A stretch of 20,348 nt of DNA from JBBDNV01 sp040877415 (GCA_040877415.1 JBBDNV010000110.1:1-20348), one strand, 5' to 3'; shown: positions 6,391 through 15,151, counted from the first letter of the stretch. Program-made: numbers and translations. The notes: generated by a model from the sequence alone, not told the origin.

Positions 6391-8388
6391 TTATTCTCGC
6401 GCAAGCGCGCGCCGCCCCGCCTCGAGAAGCTGCTCGATGCGGTCCACGTCGTAAACGCATCCGGCCCAAATGCCGCCGCTGGCCCGCTCGAGCGCCGCCC
6501 ACAGTCGCGTGTCATCGGGCAGATTTGCGTCAGGCCGCAAATCGTCGCGCCCAGCGCGACCGGCCAACACGCGCGTCCCTTCGCGAGCGCCGAATTCCGC
6601 GCCGGCGTCGCCGACCAGGTCGATCGTGCCTTCGAGCCGGCCGCGATCGATCACGATCCTGATTCGATCGCCTTCCAGCACCTTGCCGATCGGACCACCG
6701 GCCAGCGCCTCCGGTCCGACGTGGCCGATGCAGGCGCCGGTGCTGACGCCCGAGAAGCGGGCGTCGGTCACCACGGCCACGTCGCGCCCCCAGTCCAGGT
6801 ACTTCAGCGCCGAGGTGACCTGATAGATCTCCTCCATGCCCGAACCCATCGGTCCGCGCGCCACCAGAACGATCACGTCGCCGGGCTTGATCGGCCGATC
6901 GGATTGTCCCTTGATCGCGGCCACGGCGTCGCATTCGCGCGTGAAGACGCGCGCCGGTCCGGTTTTGCGATAGACGCCGTCGGCGTCGACCACGCGTGGA
7001 TCGATGGCCGTGCTCTTGATGACGGACCCCTCGGGCGCGAGGTTGCCGCGCGGAAAGCAGACGGTGGGCGTCAGGCCGCGCGCGCGGGCTTGCGGGGGCG
7101 GCATGATCACGTCGTCGGCTTCGACGCCGTCGCGCTCGCGGAGCAATTTCCGCAGCGCCGCGCGTCGCGGCGAGCGCTGCCACCAATCCAGCACTTCGGC
7201 GAGTTTCAAGCCGCCGGCCGTCATGACGTCGAGGTCCACGAGGCCGAGGTCTCGCAAGTGCAGCATGACTTCCGGCACGCCGCCGGCCAAGAAAACGCGC
7301 ACGGTCGGATGCCCGACGGGCCCGTTGGGGAGCGCGTCGACAAATCGCGGCACGCGCAAGTTCACGTCGTGCCAATCCTCGATCGTCGGACGCACGAGAC
7401 CCGCCGCGTGGGCGATGGCCGGAATGTGAAGCAACAGATTCGTCGAGCCGCCAAACGCGGCGTGCACCACCATGGCGTTGCGAATCGACGCGCTGGTGAG
7501 GATGTCGCCCAGCTTGATCTGCCGGACGTGCAGGTCCAACAGGGCGCGGGCACTGCGGCGGGCCATGTCGAGCCAGATCGGCTGGCCGCTGGGCGAAAGC
7601 GCCGAGTGCGGCAGCGACAGGCCCAGCGCTTCGCCGACGACTTGCGACGTGGCCGCCGTGCCCAGAAACTGGCAGCCTCCGCCGGGCGAAGCGCAGGCGT
7701 GGCACCCCAGCGCCGCGGCTTCCTCGAGCGACAATTCGCCGTGGACGTAGCGGGCGCTGATCGATTGGATCTTTCCGGCATCCTCGCCCGACGAAGGCGG
7801 AAGCGACACGCCGCCGGGGACCAGAATGCAAGGCAGCTCGCGGCTGCCGGCCAGGGCCAGCATCATCGCCGGCAATCCCTTATCGCACGTGGCCACGCCG
7901 AGCACGCCGCGCCGCGTCGGCAGCGAACGAATCAAACGGCGAAAAATGATCGCCGCGTCGTTGCGATAGGGCAGGCTGTCGAACATCCCCGCGGTGCCCT
8001 GCGTCCGCCCGTCGCACGGATCGGAACAATACGCCGCGAAGGGGACCGCGCCCGACTCTTTGAGCACGCGGGCCGCTTCGCGCACCAACAGCCCGACTTC
8101 CCAGTGACCGGTGTGATAGCCCAGCGCGATCGGCGTGCCGTCGTCGGCCCGCACGCCCCCCTGGGTGCTCAACAGCAGAAACTGCGGACCCCTCATGGCC
8201 CGCGGGTCCCAGCCCATGCCGGCATTCTGCGACAGGCCGAACAAGTCGCCGCAGGCCCAGTTGCGCAGCATTTCGTCGTCCAAGGGCAGCGCGCCTGGCG
8301 GTCCGGCCGTGTGCGTGACGACGTCGTAGATGCGCGGATCGTCGGACTCCAAAATGCCTTGTGCCGGGCCGCTGGTTCGAGCGGACAT
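6391..8388 (-). CDS. yjhG: Sugar-acid dehydratase, YjhG/YagF type (probable D-xylonate dehydratase)
   Basis: This 665-residue protein belongs to the IlvD/Edd Fe-S dehydratase family. It follows E. coli YjhG/YagF (about 655 residues, D-xylonate dehydratase) almost motif for motif and is too long for dihydroxy-acid dehydratase. Matching blocks are LFGLSQNAGMGW (50-60), SDPCDGRTQGTAGMFDSLPY (122-141), CDKGLPA (168-174), CASPGGGCQFLGTA (232-245), HAAFGGSTNLLLHIPAIAH (309-327), APEGSVIKSTAIDP (451-464), TDARFSGVSTGACIGHVGPE (541-560) and the C-terminal GCVYDVDRI. C168 and C239 correspond to family cluster cysteines. The ATG at 8388 is chosen because upstream in-frame residues overlap the preceding gene and are not conserved. 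It begins 10 nt after the VTT gene stop, so the two are probably cotranscribed. Exact substrate specificity is inferred from similarity. Confidence 0.88.
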   Translation of the reverse strand: MSARTSGPAQGILESDDPRIYDVVTHTAGPPGALPLDDEMLRNWACGDLFGLSQNAGMGWDPRAMRGPQFLLLSTQGGVRADDGTPIALGYHTGHWEVGLLVREAARVLKESGAVPFAAYCSDPCDGRTQGTAGMFDSLPYRNDAAIIFRRLIRSLPTRRGVLGVATCDKGLPAMMLALAGSRELPCILVPGGVSLPPSSGEDAGKIQSISARYVHGELSLEEAAALGCHACASPGGGCQFLGTAATSQVVGEALGLSLPHSALSPSGQPIWLDMARRSARALLDLHVRQIKLGDILTSASIRNAMVVHAAFGGSTNLLLHIPAIAHAAGLVRPTIEDWHDVNLRVPRFVDALPNGPVGHPTVRVFLAGGVPEVMLHLRDLGLVDLDVMTAGGLKLAEVLDWWQRSPRRAALRKLLRERDGVEADDVIMPPPQARARGLTPTVCFPRGNLAPEGSVIKSTAIDPRVVDADGVYRKTGPARVFTRECDAVAAIKGQSDRPIKPGDVIVLVARGPMGSGMEEIYQVTSALKYLDWGRDVAVVTDARFSGVSTGACIGHVGPEALAGGPIGKVLEGDRIRIVIDRGRLEGTIDLVGDAGAEFGAREGTRVLAGRAGRDDLRPDANLPDDTRLWAALERASGGIWAGCVYDVDRIEQLLEAGRRALARE

Positions 8389-8398
8389 GATCGTTAGC

Positions 8399-9055
8399 TC
8401 ACTCGGATGTTGGTGGATGAATCGAGCGCGGCAATAGCCAGCGCGCCATTGTCGTCGCCAAAAGCGGCAGTGCAATCGAAGCCGCGATCGCCAGCGGCAT
8501 TTGACCCCCTCCGCGGGCAAAGTGGCCCAGCACCGAGTAGACCGCGGCAATGCCCAGGTTCGAGAGCATCGTGGCCGGCCAGAACCGGCGCCACGGCAAG
8601 CCGGCGGCTCCCAACAACAAGACGGCGGCCTCGGCCAAAATCGGCATCGCGCGGGTGACGATGAGAATCCATGCTCCGTATCGTCGCGACACGGCGTCCA
8701 GGTGATCCAGATCGTCGGCCGATGAAAGCCGTTCGGCCAAGGGCCGGCCAAAAGCCCTGGCCAACACAAATCCGGCCGCGGCGCCCAACGTCATGCCCAG
8801 CCAGGATGCCAACGTGGCCAGCGCAATCCCCAACTGCGCGCCGGCCACCGTGCTGACGACGCTCGAGGGGATCGGCAGCAGCACGTCGGTCGAAAGCAAA
8901 GCCACGGTGCCAAGCGCCACCATGCCGGGCGGAGGGGGCGGATCGAGCCAGCCCTCGATGCGGCCCTCCAACCACGGGCCAAAACCAAGAAACGGCACGA
9001 TCGGCACCAGCAGCGCCAAACCAACGAGCAACAACGGTCGCAGCACATCTCGCAT
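8399..9055 (-). CDS. VTT/DedA-like integral membrane protein
   Basis: This 218-residue inner-membrane protein resembles the SNARE-associated/VTT (DedA, TVP38/TMEM64) family, whose members are linked to lipid scrambling and membrane homeostasis. Hydrophobic segments are near 5-25, 45-65, 72-100, 128-152, 158-178 and 186-206. The VTT hallmark is visible: a helix-breaking glycine-rich part (SWLGMTLGAAAGFVLARAFG, 84-103) and the re-entrant motif TRAMPILAEAAVLLLGAAGLPWRRF (134-158), with R135, P138 and E142 placed as in the family R-x2-P-x3-E pattern. The ATG has no obvious Shine-Dalgarno sequence, so the start is less certain. It is the first gene of a pair with the dehydratase, and a transport role for sugar acids is possible but unsupported. 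Confidence 0.85.
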   Translation of the reverse strand: MRDVLRPLLLVGLALLVPIVPFLGFGPWLEGRIEGWLDPPPPPGMVALGTVALLSTDVLLPIPSSVVSTVAGAQLGIALATLASWLGMTLGAAAGFVLARAFGRPLAERLSSADDLDHLDAVSRRYGAWILIVTRAMPILAEAAVLLLGAAGLPWRRFWPATMLSNLGIAAVYSVLGHFARGGGQMPLAIAASIALPLLATTMARWLLPRSIHPPTSE

Positions 9056-9354
9056 TGCGAAAAAAGGGGATCAGGCGAAAAAAGGTCCGGGCCGACCGCG
9101 GTTGCTAGCAGCTCGTAGCTTTGCTTGCATTCGCGCCGCTTGCAATCGTCTGCGGGGTGAAATGATCTTTGTCGCCAGTCCAAAGTTTGCTACTTAACCC
9201 GGCGCGGCGCGGGCGCGTGCCAGACGAGCACGGGGCTGACCGCGCAAAAAGCACGTCTCGATGGATTCCTAGCGGAGCTGGTTCCACCGCCGGGGCCCGA
9301 CAGGGTTGCAAGCCCGCTTCCTCGCTTCCTAATCCCGATTGCGGACACACGAAC
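9056..9354. other. Divergent intergenic region, 299 bp
   Basis: It lies between the minus-strand VTT gene and the plus-strand DUF11 gene, so promoters for both directions must lie here or inside neighbours. None matches well. Next to the VTT start is a short direct repeat: GCGAAAAAAGG occurs at 9057-9067 and again at about 9077-9087. It recalls the A-tract repeats in the groES-groEL spacer. Confidence 0.45.
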
Positions 9355-11565
9355 ATGAAACGCACTTTATTCGGCGCGCTGGTGATGAGTTTTCTGGTGG
9401 GGCTCGGCTCGTTCGGCGTGTACTACGCCCAGCAGAAGCTCGCTCCCAAGGCAGTCGCGGCGGCCTCGCCCGAAGAACGAGAGCCCGACGAATCCCGCGA
9501 CCTGACGCCGATTCCAATCCCGATCGCCAACCACGCCGAGCAAACGCCTGCCCTAGCGCCGGCCGATGCGCCGGGCGCCGGAAATCCGTTCGCCGGGCGC
9601 GCCGGCGAGCGCGAGGAAGCCGTGGCGGACCGCTACCAGACGACGGACGATCGGGGCACAGCAGTCGACGAACCGGCGGCCGGGCAACCGCGCGAAATCG
9701 CCGACGACTCTGCGGCCAGTGAGATTCCCAACGCCGACCAGGTCGCCGGACATAACGATCCGACGCCGGGCACGCCCGAAGCGGACCCATACTCCGAACC
9801 GGCGACGAACGACCCGTCGCGCTATGCCGCGCAGCCGGCCGCGGCCGAGGCCGTGGATGAACCGCAAGCGGAGCCCGCCGTCGCAAGGCCCACGCCCAAA
9901 AAGCCCGATGCCAACGGCGGAGAGCCGCGTCGCTTGGCGCCCGCCGATTCCGGCGCCCAAAACGATGCGAATCATCAACCTCCGGGCAATCCGCTCCGCG
10001 GACAAACGGGCTCGCGCGACGAGCAGCAGCCGGCCGAAAAGCGCTATGCCGCGGAAGAGTTTCCCGACGCGCCGGCGGCGGACCAGCCCCGAAATCAGGA
10101 TTCGCATCCCAGGGCCGACTTGATCGATGACACCGCGTCGTTCGCCCAGCCGGGTTCGAACGAAGGGACCGGCCGTCCGGGCGAGCCGCAGCTTAGCGGG
10201 GCACAATCGCCGGCGCTAGTGATCGAAAAAACGGCCCCGGCGGAAATCCAAATCGGCAAGCCGGCCAAATTCGTGATCAAGGTCGCCAATTCCGGAACCG
10301 TCGTGGCGCAGGGCGTCACCGTCCACGACGTCATCCCCCGCGGAACGCAACTCTTGGACACGTCGCCGCCGGCCAAGCGCGGCGCGGACGGCACGCTGGT
10401 GTGGGAGCTCGGTTCGCTTAAGCCGGGCGACGCGGAGACGGTTGAATTGCAATTGATGCCCACCGCCGAGGGGGAAATCGGCAGCGTCGCGACCGTCCAC
10501 TTCCACGCCGAAGCCTCGGTCCGCACCGTGGCCACGAAGCCCATGCTCAACATCGAGGTGTTCGGGCCGTCGAAAGTCAACAAGGGCGACCAGCTCGTGC
10601 TGCGCATCAAGCTTTCGAACCCCGGCAGCGGCGCCGCCACAGGCATCCTGATGAGCGAAAACGTGCCGCAGGGATTGGCCCATGAGGCGGGCAAGGAACT
10701 GGAAGTCGAAGTCGGCACGCTGGGACCCGGCGAAGCGCGAGAGCTCGATCTCACGATGGCGACCACCGAAGCCCGCACGGTGACCAACGTCATCACCGCC
10801 AAGGGCGATGGAACACTGCACTCCGAAGCGCGCACCGAGGTCGAAATCGTCGCGCCGCAATTGCAAGTCGCGATGTCGGGACCGAAGCGGCGCTACCTGG
10901 AACGCAACGCCACGCACAGCATATCGATCACCAACCCGGGCACGGCCTCGGCCAAGGACATCGACCTGGTGGCCGTGCTCCCCCGCACGTTGAAGTTCGT
11001 CGAAGCGAACAACGGGGGCCAGTTCGACGAGGCAACCCATGCCGTTTATTGGAGCCTGGAAGAGCTGCCGCCTCAGCAAACCGGCACGGTCAAGCTAACC
11101 ACGCTTCCGCTCGAGGCGGGCGAAGCCAGGCTGCTGATCAAGAGCACCACGAAAAACGGCCTGAAGGACGAGCGCGAAGAGGTGGTGTCGATCGAGGGAC
11201 TGGCGGCGATCAACTTTCAGCTCTCCGACGTCAAGGATCCGATCGAGGTGGGCGCCGAAACCGCCTATGAAATCCGCGTGACCAACCAGGGCTCCAAAGC
11301 GGCCAGCAACGTGCGGTTGGCGGCGCTGGTGCCGCGCGGCATGAAGCCCCTGTCGGCCGAAGGTCCAGTGCGCTACAAGATCGAGGGCCAGCACGTGCTG
11401 TTCGAGCCGCTGCGCCAATTGGCGCCCAAGGCCGATGCGTTGTTCACCATCAAGATGAAGGCCCTCGAATCGGGCGACCAGCGCGTCGAAGTGCAGGTGG
11501 CGACCGACGAAATCCGCGATCCGATTTCCAAGGAAGAAAGCACCCGCGTCTTCGGCGACGAGTAG
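9355..11565 (+). CDS. Secreted or membrane-anchored DUF11 repeat protein
   Basis: This 736-residue protein has an N-terminal hydrophobic segment (5-24) acting as signal peptide or anchor. A long low-complexity Pro/Ala/Asp/Glu region (about 38-285) is likely disordered. Four Ig-like DUF11/CARDB-type repeats begin near residues 287, 395, 500 and 615, each of about 105-120 residues. The repeat signature is visible as VIEKTAPAEIQIGKPAKFVI, then a (V)ANSGT or TNPGT turn, then VxxVIPRGTQLL, and an LGSLKPGDAETVELQL-type end. Such repeats are structural modules of bacterial surface proteins. The ATG at 9355 is preferred to the in-frame TTG at 9169 because the signal sequence starts there, although no strong ribosome binding site is present. 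There is no sorting motif at the C-terminus. It is probably an envelope or surface protein, with no enzyme activity indicated. Confidence 0.85.
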   Translation: MKRTLFGALVMSFLVGLGSFGVYYAQQKLAPKAVAAASPEEREPDESRDLTPIPIPIANHAEQTPALAPADAPGAGNPFAGRAGEREEAVADRYQTTDDRGTAVDEPAAGQPREIADDSAASEIPNADQVAGHNDPTPGTPEADPYSEPATNDPSRYAAQPAAAEAVDEPQAEPAVARPTPKKPDANGGEPRRLAPADSGAQNDANHQPPGNPLRGQTGSRDEQQPAEKRYAAEEFPDAPAADQPRNQDSHPRADLIDDTASFAQPGSNEGTGRPGEPQLSGAQSPALVIEKTAPAEIQIGKPAKFVIKVANSGTVVAQGVTVHDVIPRGTQLLDTSPPAKRGADGTLVWELGSLKPGDAETVELQLMPTAEGEIGSVATVHFHAEASVRTVATKPMLNIEVFGPSKVNKGDQLVLRIKLSNPGSGAATGILMSENVPQGLAHEAGKELEVEVGTLGPGEARELDLTMATTEARTVTNVITAKGDGTLHSEARTEVEIVAPQLQVAMSGPKRRYLERNATHSISITNPGTASAKDIDLVAVLPRTLKFVEANNGGQFDEATHAVYWSLEELPPQQTGTVKLTTLPLEAGEARLLIKSTTKNGLKDEREEVVSIEGLAAINFQLSDVKDPIEVGAETAYEIRVTNQGSKAASNVRLAALVPRGMKPLSAEGPVRYKIEGQHVLFEPLRQLAPKADALFTIKMKALESGDQRVEVQVATDEIRDPISKEESTRVFGDE

Positions 11566-11582
11566 ACGCGTCGAGGGTGCCC

Positions 11583-11641
11583 CGGGTGGCTCGTCCACCC
11601 GTGCCGTCGATACACGGCTGGACAATCCAGGACCATCCAGC
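11583..11641. repeat. Two hairpins between convergent genes
   Basis: CGGGTGG (11583-11589) pairs with CCACCCG (11595-11601), and GCTGGA (11617-11622) pairs with TCCAGC (11636-11641), followed by AGTGGCACC. They occupy the 116-nt gap between the DUF11 gene and the convergent membrane-protein gene and may stop transcription from either side. There is no T-run. The GTGGCAC wording is shared with the repeat at 532-590. Confidence 0.6.
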
Positions 11642-11681
11642 AGTGGCACCGGCCGGACGAAGCTAGACTCAGCCGAACGGG

Positions 11682-13313
11682 TCACTCCTTCTGGTTGATC
11701 GTCGCGTCGGGGCCGAAGCGGATGTGCTTGCCCCCGTGCCCGGCGAACGTGTCGCCCCAAAGTCCGCGCACCAACGCGAGCTCGCCCGCCACAACCAGCA
11801 CCGCTCCGATCGCCACGGTCAGGGCCGTGAGCTTCACCAGTTGCCTAAGATTGGGCATGGCCAGCACGCCGGCCGCGCGGACGGCGCCCGGCAGCAAGAG
11901 CGCAATGAGCGTACATAGGCACGCGTTTAGGTGGATCATGCCCTCGGTGATTAACCGAATCTCGCGAAAGGGCACGCTGCGTGACAAGTTGCCGATCACA
12001 ATCCACCACAGAAAGACGATGAAGAACAACTGCCCTTTTCCGAGCCGCGAGGCGGGCAGCGCCGCCAGCTCGCGCCCGCGATAGTAGGCCAAAATCGGCA
12101 GCAGGATCGTCACTGCCAGAGCCAGATAGGCCAAATGGAACCAGGTGGAGCTCGACAGCCCCCACATCACGTCGGGCAGCGTGCGCGGATCCTTGAGCCA
12201 CACCGCGTCGAGGTTTTTCACGATGTTGACGTAACTGACTACCAGCATCACGAACAGCACGCACACGGGCTCGGCCCAGCGGCGCACGCTCGGGTCTTCG
12301 CTGTGCCGCGCGGCGCGCGTCGAAAGGTAGCCCATGGCCACGGCCACGCCGATGCCGGCAATCAAACCGAACGTCTGCTCCAGAATGCTGTGCCAGTTGG
12401 AACTCACCGCGCCGCCGAAGACGCGCTCTTGAAAGCCGGGATGGACCAAAACGAGCTTCACGAGCGTGGCTCCCGAAAAGCCCAACCCGCCGAAAAATCC
12501 GGTCACGATCGCGGCCCACAGAATCTCCCACTCGCGCCGCCGCATGAGAAACGCGATCACTCCGATCGTCATGCCCAGGGCGCCTGACCAGTTGTCGCTG
12601 CGCGGAGGCGTCATGTGCAGTCCCAGTCCGACGGTCAACAGCGTGAACCCCAGCCACCAGCCCGCGCACATGTAGAGCACCAGCGAAGTGCCCCAGCAGA
12701 TTCGCCGGCGGGCAACGGCCAGAACCAGCACGGCCGCGGCGGCGACGATGACCGCGATCCAATCGGTGTCGTACCAGTCCATCCAGGCCAGTTGCTTGTG
12801 CATCTCGGCCTTGGTGAGGATTCCTTGTACCACCTGTTCGTGCAAGCCGGCAAACTTGACGCGAAAGTAGACACCCTGTCCGACCCAGGCGGCAAACACG
12901 GCGAAGACCGGCAGCAGCAATTCGGTGATCCGCGCGCGGCTGAGAAACGCCGGCAGCGCCGTGCCCGCGCCGCCGAGAAAGCCCCAAATGAAACCGATCA
13001 CAAACAAGCAGGCGAAACCGTAAACGACCGATTCGGCGTGCCCCGAATGCGTGTAGCCGATGACGTGCGCGTAGGACATCGATCCGCCGAACGACCAGCC
13101 GACGGCGCCGAAAAAGGCAAACAATGGAATGCGGCGATGCCAGTCATCGCGCCCGCTCACCAGCACGGCCGCCATCGCCGCCAACGCGCCGGGGATCATG
13201 GCTCCGTACTCGTGCCCCCAGTTGCCGCGCACTCCCCAGCCGATCGACAGCGCCAGCCCCACGAACAGAATGGCCAAGGGCGACAGTCCGGGCGAAGTGG
13301 ATTTGGGGATCAT
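11682..13313 (-). CDS. Polytopic inner-membrane protein, unknown function
   Basis: This is a 543-residue protein with about 13-15 hydrophobic segments spread from residue 11 to 514. Striking polar motifs lie between or within the helices: GWGVRGNWGHEYGAMIPGA (25-43), SYAHVIGYTHSGH (80-92), a loop with KAEMHKQLAWMDWYDTDW (168-185), SNWHSILEQ (305-313) and the C-terminal DTFAGHGGKHIRFGPDATI. Conserved-looking His, Glu and Trp residues in membrane regions suggest an enzyme or transporter rather than a simple anchor, but I recognise no family. The ATG at 13313 is chosen over an upstream in-frame start because AAGGA lies 10 nt before it. It is on the same strand as, and 135 nt downstream of, the M32 peptidase gene, so cotranscription is possible. 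Confidence 0.85.
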   Translation of the reverse strand: MIPKSTSPGLSPLAILFVGLALSIGWGVRGNWGHEYGAMIPGALAAMAAVLVSGRDDWHRRIPLFAFFGAVGWSFGGSMSYAHVIGYTHSGHAESVVYGFACLFVIGFIWGFLGGAGTALPAFLSRARITELLLPVFAVFAAWVGQGVYFRVKFAGLHEQVVQGILTKAEMHKQLAWMDWYDTDWIAVIVAAAAVLVLAVARRRICWGTSLVLYMCAGWWLGFTLLTVGLGLHMTPPRSDNWSGALGMTIGVIAFLMRRREWEILWAAIVTGFFGGLGFSGATLVKLVLVHPGFQERVFGGAVSSNWHSILEQTFGLIAGIGVAVAMGYLSTRAARHSEDPSVRRWAEPVCVLFVMLVVSYVNIVKNLDAVWLKDPRTLPDVMWGLSSSTWFHLAYLALAVTILLPILAYYRGRELAALPASRLGKGQLFFIVFLWWIVIGNLSRSVPFREIRLITEGMIHLNACLCTLIALLLPGAVRAAGVLAMPNLRQLVKLTALTVAIGAVLVVAGELALVRGLWGDTFAGHGGKHIRFGPDATINQKE

Positions 13314-13448
13314 GGCCGCTGGGTCCTTTAGGGAAGTCAAATCGCAATCCGCACCCGGGCGATTCGGGGAGCGGCACGAAGGACAGCGAAGCGGCGCCGG
13401 CACGGCGGGTCGCAAGCGCGGGCTGGGAAAACCGGCTCGACAACGAGG

Positions 13449-14969
13449 TTAATTCAAGCCGTACAGCGGGGCAAGCTTTTCGCGCAGATGCGCCATAAGG
13501 GGGCCGTGAGAAAGCGGTTTTCCCGTGATATTTCGCACCAATTCGGCCGCCGTGAAACACTGGCCGTGCCGGTGGACGTTTTTGGCCAGCCACTGGCGCA
13601 AGGGAGCAAACTCGCCGGCGGCGAATTGCGGCGCGAGATCACCCAGGTCTTTTTCGGCCTGTTCGAAGAACTGTGACGCGTAGAGGTTGCCCAGCGAATA
13701 GGTCGGAAAATATCCGATCAGGCCCGCGCTCCAGTGCACGTCCTGCAAGACGCCATCCGCGTCGCCGTCGGGGCGGATTCCGAGATAATTCTCGTACTTT
13801 TCATTCCAGGCTGCCGGCAGATCGGCCACCGGCAGATCATCGGCCAACAGGGCCTGCTCCAATTCGAATCGCACGAGAATGTGCAAATTGTAGGTGGCCT
13901 CGTCCGCTTCGACGCGAATCAAGGATGGACGCACGTCGTTGACGGCAAAGTAGAAATCGTCAAGCGACGCGCCGGCGAGCGCTTCGGGAAACGCCTGCCT
14001 GGCGGCGGGGAAGAAGTGCCGCCAGAATGCGCGGCTGCGGCCGACCAGGTTTTCCCACAATCGCGACTGCGACTCGTGGATGCCCAGCGAAACGGCCTCT
14101 CCCGGCGGAAGCCCGTACCAATCGGTGGGCAATCCTTGATCGTAGATCCCGTGGCCGGCTTCGTGCAGCACGCCGAAAAAGGCGGAAGGGAAAAACCGTT
14201 CGTCGTAGCGCGTCGTGATGCGGCAATCGTTGGGGCCCAGGTCGGTGCAAAACGGATGGGCCGTGACGTCCAATCGCCCGCGGCGGAAATCGAAACCGAT
14301 CGCCTCCGCCCCGCGCCGCGAAAACGCTTCCTGCGCGTCGAGGGGATATCGGCGCGAAAGAACGGACGCGTCGGGCCGGCGGCCGCCGGCGGCGATTTCG
14401 CCCACCAACGGCACCAGCGCATCTCGCAGCTCGGCGAGCACCCGGCCGATGGTGGACGTCAATTCCTCCGGCTCATAATCGTCCAACAGCGCGTCGTACG
14501 CGGTTTCCGGAAAGCCCAGCGCCCTGGCCTCGGCCCGCTTCAGCTCGAACATCCTGGAAAGAATCGGAGCAAACGAGGGAAAGTCGCCGTTGGCGCGGGC
14601 ACGTTCCCAGACGTGCTGTCCCAGCGACGCGGTGCGCGCGAGCTCTTCGACCAGCGATTGCGGAAGCTTGACCTGCCGGTCGTAGTCGCGCTTCAATTGG
14701 CGTATGGTCGCCCCTTGGGCGCTGTGCCGGTCGGCGGCCAGGGGGCTGGCGGCCAATTCCGCCAGCCAACCGCCCAGGCGCCCGTCGGTGCGGCGCTGGT
14801 GGAGCATGCCGGCCAGGAGCGTCAACTGCTCGGTCCGATGTTCGGCCGCCGCGGGGGGCAACATCGTGCGCTCGTCCCATGCAAGCGCGCTTTCGGCGGC
14901 CGCCAACAGGGCCGTCTCGCGCGCGTGCTGACAAAGCTGCCGGTAGGTTTGTTCGTATTGGGTTGTCAT
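13449..14969 (-). CDS. Metallocarboxypeptidase, family M32 (carboxypeptidase Taq type)
   Basis: This 506-residue cytoplasmic zinc carboxypeptidase removes C-terminal residues from peptides. The length and all M32 landmarks match: the N-terminal helical LAWDERTMLPPAAAEHR (29-45), TAHPFC (236-241), DCRITTRY (248-255), the zinc motif HEAGH (269-273), HESQSRLWEN (298-307) with E299 as third ligand, IRVEADEATYNLHI (351-364), LQDVHWSAGLIGYFPTYSLGN (408-428), and the closing REKLAPLYGL. There is no signal peptide. The ATG lacks a clear Shine-Dalgarno sequence but sits at the expected family N-terminus. It is divergent from ricT and may be cotranscribed with the membrane-protein gene. The M32 assignment is secure. 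The physiological substrate is unknown. Confidence 0.96.
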   Translation of the reverse strand: MTTQYEQTYRQLCQHARETALLAAAESALAWDERTMLPPAAAEHRTEQLTLLAGMLHQRRTDGRLGGWLAELAASPLAADRHSAQGATIRQLKRDYDRQVKLPQSLVEELARTASLGQHVWERARANGDFPSFAPILSRMFELKRAEARALGFPETAYDALLDDYEPEELTSTIGRVLAELRDALVPLVGEIAAGGRRPDASVLSRRYPLDAQEAFSRRGAEAIGFDFRRGRLDVTAHPFCTDLGPNDCRITTRYDERFFPSAFFGVLHEAGHGIYDQGLPTDWYGLPPGEAVSLGIHESQSRLWENLVGRSRAFWRHFFPAARQAFPEALAGASLDDFYFAVNDVRPSLIRVEADEATYNLHILVRFELEQALLADDLPVADLPAAWNEKYENYLGIRPDGDADGVLQDVHWSAGLIGYFPTYSLGNLYASQFFEQAEKDLGDLAPQFAAGEFAPLRQWLAKNVHRHGQCFTAAELVRNITGKPLSHGPLMAHLREKLAPLYGLN

Positions 14970-15062
14970 CGCTGGCGTGCTCGGGGTTTGAGAACCGACA
15001 TCCTAGCCGCAAGCGCCGACCAGCGGGAGTCGAGCGGCGCGTGAAGTGCCGAGTCGCGGTTC

Positions 15063-15100
15063 AGCCCCCGGCTTTGCCGGGGAATTCTGTGCCGGGGGCT
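15063..15100. repeat. GCCCCCGGC-type inverted repeat with competing stems
   Basis: AGCCCCCGGC (15063-15072) can pair with GCCGGGGGCT (15091-15100) as a perfect 10-bp stem. Its inner part CCCCGGC (15066-15072) can instead pair with GCCGGGG (15076-15082) over a 3-nt loop. The two foldings exclude one another. It lies between the divergent M32 and ricT genes, upstream of the proposed ricT promoter, so it is more likely a DNA-level repeat than a ricT leader structure. Confidence 0.6.
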
Positions 15101-15108
15101 ATCAAGCA

Positions 15109-15138
15109 TGGACGAAACGGCGGGCGACGGGCTATACT
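15109..15138 (+). promoter_or_regulatory. Candidate promoter of ricT
   Basis: A -10 TATACT (15133-15138, 5 of 6) is preceded by TGGACG (15109-15114, 4 of 6 to TTGACA) with an 18-nt spacer. The predicted start near 15145 gives a leader of about 77 nt that begins with the hairpin at 15152-15179. Confidence 0.45.
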
Positions 15139-15151
15139 TTTTCTAGTACCC

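Noticed and set aside
6391..8388. Dihydroxy-acid dehydratase (IlvD) or phosphogluconate dehydratase (Edd)
   Set aside because: Length (665) and block sequences such as SDPCDGRTQGTAGMFDSLPY follow the YjhG/YagF branch rather than IlvD or Edd.
6721..8397. Plus-strand open frame of 558 codons opposite the dehydratase
   Set aside because: The minus-strand protein matches YjhG motif for motif; the plus-strand product is Arg/His/Gln-rich with no recognisable domain.
8389..8769. Upstream extension of the dehydratase to 792 residues
   Set aside because: It would overlap the VTT gene almost fully out of frame, and YjhG homologues begin near the ATG at 8388.
13734..15044. Plus-strand open frame of 436 codons opposite the M32 peptidase
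   Set aside because: Antisense shadow. The M32 gene has complete catalytic motifs on the other strand.
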